DNA from: JABDFW01 sp035550215
Lineage (GTDB): Bacteria; Bacteroidota; Bacteroidia; Chitinophagales; Chitinophagaceae
DNA length: 64,000 bases
Direction: 5' to 3'
Assembly (NCBI GenBank): GCA_035550215.1
Contig: DASZPM010000027.1
Coordinates: 1-64,000 of the forward strand
Below the pieces are notes generated by a model, which was given only the letters and a program-made list of their open reading frames with translations, was not told the DNA's origin and searched no databases. Numbering within the stretch: position 1 is the stretch's first letter; the number at the start of each line of letters is the position of its first letter. Positions 16,354 to 23,304 of this stretch are shown here, piece after piece. The translations under genes and the position numbers were made by a program.

Positions 16354-16581
16354 TCAGCTTAATAATACTTTGAGTGTATCGCTGATTTCTTTCAGCAGGG
16401 CTGGAGAGATGTCCTGGTCTGTCAGTGCACGATAATTACCTTCTTCATCAGGTTCAAACGTGACTATCTTATTATTGACATCGACCTGTATCTTATGTGT
16501 GTAACCATAACGTAATATCTGTGTCGGATATTCGTATTCCTGGCCATTAAATTCAATCGGTAAGTTAAAATTGTCTGCCAT
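16354..16581 (-). CDS. small hypothetical protein (75 aa)
   Basis: A 75-aa acidic protein (MADNFNLPIEFNGQEYEYPT...). Its ATG overlaps the stop of the gene before it (TAATG), so the two form a pair. No family recognised. It looks like a conserved small beta-rich protein next to integrases, but I cannot give a function. Confidence 0.6.
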   Translation of the reverse strand: MADNFNLPIEFNGQEYEYPTQILRYGYTHKIQVDVNNKIVTFEPDEEGNYRALTDQDISPALLKEISDTLKVLLS

Positions 16582-16805
16582 TATTGTTCAAAATAAGGGT
16601 CAAGCAAATCAGGGTTGATGAAGGATTTCAGGTTAACCAGTTCGTTCATCGCGGCATCGTACTCGAACTCGATATAAATTCCTTCTAACTGGTACAGAAT
16701 ATACTTCGTATCATTTTCGACCCTGTGCATGAGGAATACACCTTTATTCCAGGCAAGGTCGGCCTGCTGTTCGGTAGTCAGTGCTTTGAAGTCGTAAATA
16801 GTCAC
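16581..16805 (-). CDS. small hypothetical protein (74 aa)
   Basis: A 74-aa acidic protein (MTIYDFKALTTEQQADLAWN..., YQLEGIYIEFEYD). It is first in a translationally coupled pair with the 75-aa gene. No family recognised. It is divergent from the integrase, with 89 bp between them. Confidence 0.6.
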   Translation of the reverse strand: MTIYDFKALTTEQQADLAWNKGVFLMHRVENDTKYILYQLEGIYIEFEYDAAMNELVNLKSFINPDLLDPYFEQ

Positions 16806-16894
16806 CTTGTGAAGATAAATATTTGCCGGATATGTTGGGATGTTTCAGGCCGGAAGTGGTCTTGGGTAAAAATTTATGGTAAAAAGAGAACGGT

Positions 16895-18106
16895 TTGAGG
16901 TGTAAAGAAGACAAATTAAAAGCATGGCTATATGAACGTATTACGGTGAATGGCAAATCAGTGGAGTTATCATTGCAGCATAAAATAGCCAGGGAAAGCT
17001 GGGATACTAAAAATGAAACCGTCTGTGGCAGTTCGTCCGAAGTGCGGGAATGCAATGAGCAGGTTATCCTTACGCGCCGTGCATTAAAGTCTGTTTACGA
17101 GGCGCTTAAAAAAACTGGTTATATTATCAGTGCTTCTGCTATTAAGGCCGCGTATTTAAAAAGCAAGGGAACCCGAACCGGCAAAAAACTTGAGCAGCAT
17201 ATGGGGGTACTTTATGAAAATATGGAAAGAGAAACTCAAATGGGGTTCCATGAAAAACTATCTTACAACGATTTACTACCTGGATGCTTTTGTGGCAAAG
17301 GAGTCTGCAGGTGAGGACGTGTACCCGGAGGCTATCAACGTGCAATTTGCGACGGATTTTAAACACCATATCCGTACCTGTCCCATTAACCCTGCTGATC
17401 CCTGTATTGGCAATGGCGTCGCGAAACATATTCAACGTTTTGAGCGCATGCTCAACTGGGCGAAGGAGGTAGGCTGGGCCAAAGAAAATGGATCTGATAA
17501 GTACGCGTGTGAAATGAAAAAAAGCCGGCGAAAAAAACTACAGCCGATGAATTGAAAACGCTTGAGACGGCTGTCATAGAGGAACCGGGGCTTGCGTTTA
17601 TCCGTGACTTGTTTGTGTTTAGCTGTTATACAGGGTTTGCTTTTGCAGACGTTATAAAGTTTACCCGCAGCGATTTTGAAACCGATGATTTGGGCACTAT
17701 CTGGTGCAGGATATACCGTACAAAGTCTGACATACTTGCTCCGGTGCCGCTGCTGCCGCAGACGGTGCAGTTGGTCACCCGGTACAGGCGGGACGCCCGT
17801 ACCCAAAAGCGCGAGACCATTTTCCCGCCCATTACGAACCAGCAGGTGAACCGCGGGCTGAAAACGCTGCGCGATGAATGCGGGATTGATACGCCGGTTA
17901 CGTTCCATGTGGCGCGGCATACGTTTGCGAAGACGGTCGCGCTGAGGAATGGCGTGCCTTTGGAGACGATGCAAATGATGCTCGGGCACACGAAGATCAG
18001 CACGACACAGCTTTATGCGGAGGTGGATGAGGAGAAAATTTTGCGTGATATGAGCGTATTGCAGGAGAAATCATCGGCAAGGGCCGGCCTTCAAATTCCG
18101 GGGTAA
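16895..18106 (+). pseudogene. tyrosine recombinase/phage integrase, broken by two frameshifts
   Basis: Three overlapping frames together make one Bacteroidota tyrosine integrase. The N-terminal arm-binding domain reads from 16895 (YERITVNGKSVELSLQHKIA). The frame shifts near 17234-17242, and the SAM-like core-binding domain continues (GSMKNYLTTIYYLDAF). It shifts back in a seven-A run near 17537, after which KKTTADEL-type sequence leads into the catalytic domain (FVFSCYTGFAFADV). HVARH, LGHTKISTTQLYA and the Tyr nucleophile are intact; the first catalytic Arg position reads Ala, which I have seen in related Bacteroidota integrases. The N-terminus also lacks about 15 residues. Both shifts are compensating, so sequencing error or slippage are alternatives to decay. 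It probably marks the right border of the mobile element. Confidence 0.85.
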
Positions 18107-18112
18107 TGACAT

Positions 18113-19033
18113 TCAATTAAAAGACCTTCTGAATTCCAGCGGGGAAAGATTGGTTTTTGTTTTAAACAATCTGCTGAATGACTGGGAATGTTCAAAACCT
18201 AACATATAGGCTACCTCGCTGACGGACAGGCTGGTGGTTGAAAGCTTTTCCTTCGCTTTTTCTATAAGCTTATCGTGTATATGCTGCTGCGCGCTTTGGC
18301 CGGTCAGGGAGCGGAGCATATCGCTAAGGTAATTGGGCGAAAGATTGAGTTTTTCAGCGAGGTAGGCTACGGTAGGGATGCCTTGGCTTAAAGAAACTTC
18401 ATCGTTAAAATAACCATCCAGTATCTCCTCTAAATTTTGAAGCACATCCGTACTCGCTGCTTTGCGGGTGAGGAACTGCCTTTTATAAAAGCGGTTGGCA
18501 TAACTCAGCAGCAGCTCTATTTGGGATACCATCACGTCCTGGCTAAAGTCGTCAATCCGGCTGTCCAGTTCTGTTTCTATAAAGCTGAAAATGGCCATGA
18601 CCGTATTTTTCTCTTCTTCGGAGAGGTGCAGGGTTTCGTTGGTGCTGTACGAAAAAAAACCGTACTGCCTGATCTTCTTCGCCAGGGGATAACCTAAAAA
18701 GAAGCTGGGGTGTATGAGCAACGTGTACTGTGAACATACGGTTCCTTCAAGCTCGTTGCCGCCGATAACCTGCCCGGGTGCAGCAAACAATAACCCGCCG
18801 CCGTCAAAATCATAAAAGCCCTGGCCATATTTTAACCTGCCGGCCAGGTGGGGCTTATAAGATATTTTGTAATATGCCAGCACATGCCGGCCGGGCAGTT
18901 TACCTCCCACAAGCTGTGCGTGTGCCCCGTTGATGAGGCTGATAAGCGGGTGTTTCGGCTGGGGCAGGCCAAACAACCGGTGGGCGTCCGTAAGAGATTC
19001 CAATTTAAGCGGCTGGTGATCATCCTTCTTCAT
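18113..19033 (-). CDS. AraC-family transcriptional regulator
   Basis: A 306-aa regulator with an N-terminal cupin-type sensing domain and a C-terminal double helix-turn-helix from about residue 200. The second helix-turn-helix carries the AraC signature SVSEVAYMLGFEHSQSFSRLFK, split here by a typical Gly-Phe; the first contains VAYLAEKLNLSPNYLS. It follows an SDR gene on the same strand by 34 bp, so it may regulate that gene and the divergent LLM oxidoreductase. Its 3' end lies 6 bp from the integrase stop, so it is probably host DNA at the element border. Confidence 0.9.
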   Translation of the reverse strand: MKKDDHQPLKLESLTDAHRLFGLPQPKHPLISLINGAHAQLVGGKLPGRHVLAYYKISYKPHLAGRLKYGQGFYDFDGGGLLFAAPGQVIGGNELEGTVCSQYTLLIHPSFFLGYPLAKKIRQYGFFSYSTNETLHLSEEEKNTVMAIFSFIETELDSRIDDFSQDVMVSQIELLLSYANRFYKRQFLTRKAASTDVLQNLEEILDGYFNDEVSLSQGIPTVAYLAEKLNLSPNYLSDMLRSLTGQSAQQHIHDKLIEKAKEKLSTTSLSVSEVAYMLGFEHSQSFSRLFKTKTNLSPLEFRRSFN

Positions 19034-19067
19034 ACTGCAAAATTAAGTACAACTGCCTACTCCTGTT

Positions 19068-19895
19068 TTACTGGGCCGAACGGGAAACTTCATCCCATGC
19101 CTCCCAAACGGCTATCCTGCTGGCATAGGCGGCCTTTACGCCAGGCAGGTTATGGCTTCCCAGGTTAAACCGCAGCGGTGGGTTTTCTGCATCCACCATT
19201 TTGAAAAGCGCCGGCGGGGTCGCGGCAGGGTTGCCTCTTTCCATGCCTTTCATGCCTTCTAAAAATTTCGCTTTAAAATCCTTGTAAACTTGCATTCCTG
19301 CCATAAGTTTTGGAATCTCCTGGCTGCCAAATTCGGTGGCATACGCGCCCGGTTCAATAATCGTCACTTTAATGCCAAATTGGGCAACTTCCAGGGCCAG
19401 GCTTTCATGGATGGCCTCAAAGGCCCATTTTGAGGAGCAATAATAACCAATGATCGGCATGGCCAGGTGCCCGAGGTTGCTGGAAGTGCCAAGGATATGG
19501 CCATGACCCTGCTCGCGGAGCAGCGGCAAGGCTGCCTGGATAACAGCGACCGGGCCCAGCACATTGGTTTCATACAAGGCGCGTATGTCATCCAGCCCAG
19601 CTTCTTCTACCGTGCTCACCAGCGGGTAGCCCGCATTGTTTAATACAATATCAAGCAGCCCAAAATAGCTGTGTGCTTTTGTTACGGCTTCTTTTGCCTG
19701 CCGGGGATTGGTGACATCGAGTTCCAACGGCAGCACCTGGTTACCATATTTTTCTGCCAGCGGTGAGAGGCTGCTTAAATTACGTGCGGTAGCAGCTACT
19801 TTATCGCCGCGCTCCAGTGCTGCTTCTGCCCAAATGCGCCCTAAACCGCGCGAAGCGCCGGTGATGAACCATACCTTACTATCTTTCTGTGCCAT
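19068..19895 (-). CDS. SDR family NAD(P)-dependent oxidoreductase
   Basis: A 275-aa short-chain dehydrogenase. The cofactor motif GASRGLGRIWAEAALERG is near residue 13, LNNAG near residue 89, and catalytic Ser plus Y-x3-K are in the YYCSSKWAFEAI region near residue 155. The PGAYATEF segment follows strand 6. The substrate is unknown. It is divergent from the LLM flavin oxidoreductase and upstream of an AraC regulator, an arrangement typical of small detoxification or stress cassettes. Confidence 0.9.
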   Translation of the reverse strand: MAQKDSKVWFITGASRGLGRIWAEAALERGDKVAATARNLSSLSPLAEKYGNQVLPLELDVTNPRQAKEAVTKAHSYFGLLDIVLNNAGYPLVSTVEEAGLDDIRALYETNVLGPVAVIQAALPLLREQGHGHILGTSSNLGHLAMPIIGYYCSSKWAFEAIHESLALEVAQFGIKVTIIEPGAYATEFGSQEIPKLMAGMQVYKDFKAKFLEGMKGMERGNPAATPPALFKMVDAENPPLRFNLGSHNLPGVKAAYASRIAVWEAWDEVSRSAQ

Positions 19896-19999
19896 AGTGT
19901 TTTTTATTTAAAGGCAAAGTTCAGCCGGCGGCATTTTCTGCCTGTAGCCTGATTACGGGCTTTTGTAGGCTAATCACGGATGATGAGCTGGTTAAAGGT

Positions 20000-20007
20000 T
20001 ACCTTTG
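20000..20007 (+). promoter_or_regulatory. Bacteroidota-type -7 element (TAnnTTTG)
   Basis: TACCTTTG matches the TAnnTTTG element of Bacteroidota vegetative promoters and lies 20 bp before the ATG at 20028. If it is used, transcription starts after the ATG at 19980, which rules that start out. I see no clear -33 TTG. Confidence 0.35.
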
Positions 20008-20027
20008 CTTACAATTTAAAGGCGGGC

Positions 20028-21050
20028 ATGAAGAAAATAGGTTTTTTATCATTCAGGCATTGGGCTAAGTATACTGCTTACAAGACGCGTACCGCAAGCG
20101 ACACGTTACTTCAGTCTATTGACCTGGCGGTTGCGGCGGAAGAAATCGGTTTGGACGGCGCGTATTTCCGGGTGCATCATTTTGCAGCCCAGTTATCATC
20201 CCCGTTTCCGCTCCTTTCAGTCATCGGTGCTAAAACCAGCAAAATAGAAATAGGGACGGGAGTCATCGACATGCGATACGAGAACCCATTGTATATGGTG
20301 GAAGATGCAGGCGCCGCTGACCTGATTTCTGGAGGGCGGTTACAGTTAGGTATAAGCAGGGGCTCACCGGAGCAGGTGATAGAAGGGTGGCGTTATTTTG
20401 GATACGAGCCGGAAGCAGGAGAAACGGATGCAGATATGGGGCGCCGTAAAGCACTGGAATTCCTGGAGCAGTTGAAAGGTGTTGGCTTTGCCCAGCCCAA
20501 CCCGTACCCCATGTTCCCCAACCCGCCGGGCCTGCTGCGCCTGGAACCGCATTCAGAGGGTTTGCGGGAACGCATCTGGTGGGGCGCCGCATCCAACGCC
20601 ACGGCTGTTTGGGCGGCGGAAAACGGCATGCACCTTCAAAGCTCTACCCTTAAATTTGATGAAAGCGGCAAGCCTTTTCATGTGCAACAGGCCGAACAGA
20701 TCAGGTTATACAAAGAAGCCTGGAAAAAAGCGGGGCACCGGCGTGAACCGAGGGTTTCTGTAAGCCGGTCTATTTTTGCGCTGGTAACCGACCAGGACCG
20801 CTATTATTTTGGGCAGGAAGCGGACCGCACCGACAAATTCGGGATGATTGAAGCGGGCAAGCGCGCTATCTTCGGCAGGAGCTATGCGGCAGAACCCGAT
20901 CAACTTATCAAAGAACTGGCAGAAGATGAAGCCATCCAGGAAGCAGATACGTTACTTTTAACCATACCCAATACTTTAGGCGTAGAGTACAATGTGCATG
21001 TGCTGTATTCTATCTTACAGCATGTGGCGCCCGGGTTGGGCTGGCGTTAA
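20028..21050 (+). CDS. LLM-class flavin-dependent oxidoreductase
   Basis: A 340-aa luciferase-like monooxygenase family protein (TIM barrel, FMN or F420 type). Landmarks are MKKIGFLSFRHW at the start, VAAEEIGLDGAYFRVHHF near residue 35, IEIGTGVIDMRYENPLYMVE near residue 75 and GRLQLGISRGSPEQVI near residue 105. The start at 20028 is chosen because it begins at the conserved strand and follows a candidate promoter element. The substrate is unknown. It is divergently arranged with the SDR gene. Confidence 0.88.
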   Translation: MKKIGFLSFRHWAKYTAYKTRTASDTLLQSIDLAVAAEEIGLDGAYFRVHHFAAQLSSPFPLLSVIGAKTSKIEIGTGVIDMRYENPLYMVEDAGAADLISGGRLQLGISRGSPEQVIEGWRYFGYEPEAGETDADMGRRKALEFLEQLKGVGFAQPNPYPMFPNPPGLLRLEPHSEGLRERIWWGAASNATAVWAAENGMHLQSSTLKFDESGKPFHVQQAEQIRLYKEAWKKAGHRREPRVSVSRSIFALVTDQDRYYFGQEADRTDKFGMIEAGKRAIFGRSYAAEPDQLIKELAEDEAIQEADTLLLTIPNTLGVEYNVHVLYSILQHVAPGLGWR

Positions 21051-21125
21051 AACCGTGCAAACAATTTCGGGTTCGTTACAATCCATTCCATTTCAGCCTG
21101 TATAACATTGTTTTCTTTACCCTAA

Positions 21126-21254
21126 TCATCGTGGGACTTGTTTTTGTCCGCCTCGAAAGAGGTTGCGCCACGCTGCCAGGAAGAGCATTGCGAGCTTGAT
21201 AAAAAATAATAAGGCCCGTACGGCTGCACTGGCAAGTGGTGTTAGTTCGTTCAT
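21126..21254 (-). CDS. possible 42-aa membrane-anchored peptide
   Basis: A 42-codon leftward frame reads MNELTPLASAAVRALLFFIK and continues with a hydrophobic stretch (LAMLFLAAW) and a basic tail (RNLFRGGQKQVPR). One predicted transmembrane helix with positive residues after it is a sensible small-membrane-protein pattern. There is no neighbour support and no recognisable ribosome-binding site. The rest of 21051-21617 holds only the DnaE2-like fossil. Confidence 0.25.
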   Translation of the reverse strand: MNELTPLASAAVRALLFFIKLAMLFLAAWRNLFRGGQKQVPR

Positions 21255-21401
21255 CTGTAACTATTTTAAGGCTGCAGCCTGCACACTCTTTTAGTCAGGA
21301 TATGCAGTGTATCGACGGGTATATCTTACTTCTTAATTGCTGTTAAATTCCCAAGCAAATCAGTCAAGTTGTGAGCATGAGGTGTATAACTCGCCTTCGA
21401 G

Positions 21402-21520
21402 TTAAAGATGGTTTTCAATCAGCAGCAGGCTCGATTGCAAAATTGGATTGCGGAACTCGTCAAAAAGGCTCTCCCATTTTACGCAGTTGGCCAGGCCGGT
21501 TTCTTCTTCCACCGCGAAAA
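21402..21520 (-). pseudogene. fossil fragment resembling the C-terminal OB domain of DnaE2
   Basis: The leftward frame reads FFAVEEETGLANCVKWESLF and then DEFRNPILQSSLLLIENHL. This resembles the OB-fold end of error-prone DNA polymerase DnaE2, where an E-D/E-E-T-G-x-x-N-x-V-W-x-x-L-F pattern is usual. Upstream in the same orientation the reading becomes Arg/His-rich and loses the pattern, so only about 40 residues survive. The rest of the polymerase, imuB and imuA are not nearby. Confidence 0.4.
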
Positions 21521-21617
21521 AACGCCTGTGGCGATGCCTGCGAGGCAGGGCCCCACAAGAATACCTGGGCATAGTCCTGTACCAATTGTTATACTGCAAG
21601 GGGAAGAAAATAATTCT

Positions 21618-22310
21618 TTAAGGCACGTCACTTATAATTTTTTCCAGTGCTGTAATGTCTTTAAGTAAGATGTTTTTGCCCGTAAGGAGCAACAAACCTT
21701 CTTCGCCAAGTTCACTGATTGCCCTAAAGGCTGTTTCGTATGCCGTACCTGCAAATGAGGCTATATCCTGCCGGCTGATTGTTATGTCAATATACCCATC
21801 ACGTGTAACGCCAAATTTTTCCCGCAAATACAGCAGCGTATGCGCTATTCTGCCTTTTACCGGCATGTGGGCAAGGTTTCGCATACGCTTTTCCGACTCC
21901 TGTAATTCCTCGGCATAAAACATCATCAGGTCGTACATAAAATTCACGTTCACCTTTAATGATGACTTGAAAAAATCTACTTCAATAAAACACAGGGTAC
22001 TATTTTCAAGTGCTGTAGCAGAGATAGGGTAGATGTTGGTTTTACCAAAGCCCCTGTGCCCTACTATATCGCCCGGTTTGGCAAACCGGACAATCAGTTC
22101 CTTATCTTTATCCCAGTGTTTGTGCACCTTAACCTTGCCGCTATATAAAAAGTAGATGCCTTTTACTTCGTCGCCTTCGCTGAGTATCACTTCACCCTTT
22201 TTACAGTAAATGTTGGTGCGGTGGACAGCAACGGCTTCAATCCATTCCGGCAAACATTTTTTGCATAAGAAACAGGTCTGCAGATCGCAGCTTTTTTTGT
22301 CTGTTTTCAT
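21618..22310 (-). CDS. Crp/Fnr-family regulator with N-terminal cysteine cluster
   Basis: A 230-aa regulator. The first 20 residues hold CDLQTCFLCKKC (C-x4-C-x2-C-x2-C), possibly iron-sulfur ligands for oxygen or NO sensing. A cyclic-nucleotide-binding-type barrel follows (GEVILSEGDEVKGIYFLYSG), then a long dimer helix and a Crp-type helix-turn-helix (ISRQDIASFAGTAYETAFRAI). The ATG at 22310 is preferred over 22370 because the paralogue at 44382 aligns there. It lies 19 bp after cobA on the same strand and across the divergent promoter from nirB, so it is a strong candidate regulator of nitrite assimilation. Confidence 0.88.
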   Translation of the reverse strand: MKTDKKSCDLQTCFLCKKCLPEWIEAVAVHRTNIYCKKGEVILSEGDEVKGIYFLYSGKVKVHKHWDKDKELIVRFAKPGDIVGHRGFGKTNIYPISATALENSTLCFIEVDFFKSSLKVNVNFMYDLMMFYAEELQESEKRMRNLAHMPVKGRIAHTLLYLREKFGVTRDGYIDITISRQDIASFAGTAYETAFRAISELGEEGLLLLTGKNILLKDITALEKIISDVP

Positions 22311-22329
22311 TAACGGGCAAGGTACGTAA

Positions 22330-23100
22330 CTATATATATTGTTCAGCATGCCTGTTTGCAGCATCGGCAATTTGCTGCATATTGTGTTGGTGCAGGTTGA
22401 CTACTTCACCGGCAACGATTATGGCGGGGTTACTTATTTCAGCATAGAGGGCTCTATAATAAATATCCTTTACGGTGCCTGTTACAATTTTTTCATTACC
22501 GGTTGTGCCGTTTTGTATAATGGCTACCGGCATTCCGGCCTTCCCTGCGCCTGCAAATATGTCCATAATTGCTTCAAGCTTACTCATGGCCATTAAAATT
22601 ACTACTGTGGCAGATGACCTTGCAGCCAGTACAATATCATTTGATATTTCGCCTGACTGGGTCGTGCCGGTGGTTACCCAAAAGCTTTCATTCATTCCCC
22701 TGCAGGTAAGTGGTATCATTTGGCTGGCGGGCACCGCAATAGCGCTTGATATGCCCGGGATAACTTCCACGTCTATTCCTGCCCTCCTGGCAGCATCCAT
22801 TTCTTCCTGCGCGCGCCCAAATATAAACGGGTCGCCTCCTTTTAACCGCACGATGTGCTTATACGTCAATGCATAATTAATTATTGTAATATTAATCTTG
22901 TCCTGGCTTAGGGCGTGGCACCCAAAACGTTTGCCAACAAATTGTTTAATAGCTGAAGAACGGCAATGGTTAAGCAAACTTTCGTTGGCCAAAGCGTCAT
23001 ATAACACTACATCAGCCTTTTGTAAAGCTTTCATAGCCTTAATTGTAATCAATTCCGGGTCTCCTGGACCGGCCCCAACCAAAGACAAAAGCGCTGCCAT
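22330..23100 (-). CDS. cobA: uroporphyrinogen-III C-methyltransferase
   Basis: A 256-aa SUMT that methylates uroporphyrinogen III to precorrin-2, the first step toward siroheme, the cofactor of NirB. The tetrapyrrole methylase motif LVGAGPGDPELITIKA opens the protein. RLKGGDPFIFGRAQEE lies near residue 85, and GIPVEVIPGISSA-type sequence follows (VEVIPGISSAIAVPA). It is divergent from nirB, across a 204-bp promoter with two FNR-type boxes. A siroheme dehydrogenase/ferrochelatase is not visible here. Confidence 0.93.
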   Translation of the reverse strand: MAALLSLVGAGPGDPELITIKAMKALQKADVVLYDALANESLLNHCRSSAIKQFVGKRFGCHALSQDKINITIINYALTYKHIVRLKGGDPFIFGRAQEEMDAARRAGIDVEVIPGISSAIAVPASQMIPLTCRGMNESFWVTTGTTQSGEISNDIVLAARSSATVVILMAMSKLEAIMDIFAGAGKAGMPVAIIQNGTTGNEKIVTGTVKDIYYRALYAEISNPAIIVAGEVVNLHQHNMQQIADAANRHAEQYI

Positions 23101-23132
23101 AAAAATGATTTTTATATTAAAAATAAAGAAAT

Positions 23133-23146
23133 ATGATTAATATCAA
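23133..23146. promoter_or_regulatory. FNR/Crp-type box 1
   Basis: ATGATTAATATCAA fits TTGAT-N4-ATCAA at 9 of 10 fixed positions. It lies 33 bp upstream of cobA and about 160 bp upstream of nirB. The neighbouring Crp/Fnr proteins are the obvious ligands. Confidence 0.5.
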
Positions 23147-23184
23147 ATTTTTATGCTCAAATATAATTAAATATCAATAATTTT

Positions 23185-23198
23185 ATGATATAAATCAT
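23185..23198. promoter_or_regulatory. FNR/Crp-type box 2
   Basis: ATGATATAAATCAT has perfect 5-bp inverted arms around ATAA and fits TGAT-N4-ATCA. Its centre is 52 bp right of box 1, so both promoters of this divergent region could be controlled. Confidence 0.5.
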
Positions 23199-23304
23199 TA
23201 TTTTAATAACATTTTGTTCTAATTTTTAAGTAAATGTATTATATGTAATTTTTTATAATCTGATTGCTTCCGTAATAGATTACTCAATTAATAAATTAAA
23301 TGCA

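Noticed and set aside
17432..18003. Antisense frames over the integrase catalytic domain (185 and 125 codons)
   Set aside because: They are shadows of a recognisable coding frame with intact recombinase motifs on the other strand.
18113..21050. AraC-SDR-LLM genes as a biosynthetic cluster
   Set aside because: Three general enzymes/regulators without a core synthase; a detoxification set is simpler.
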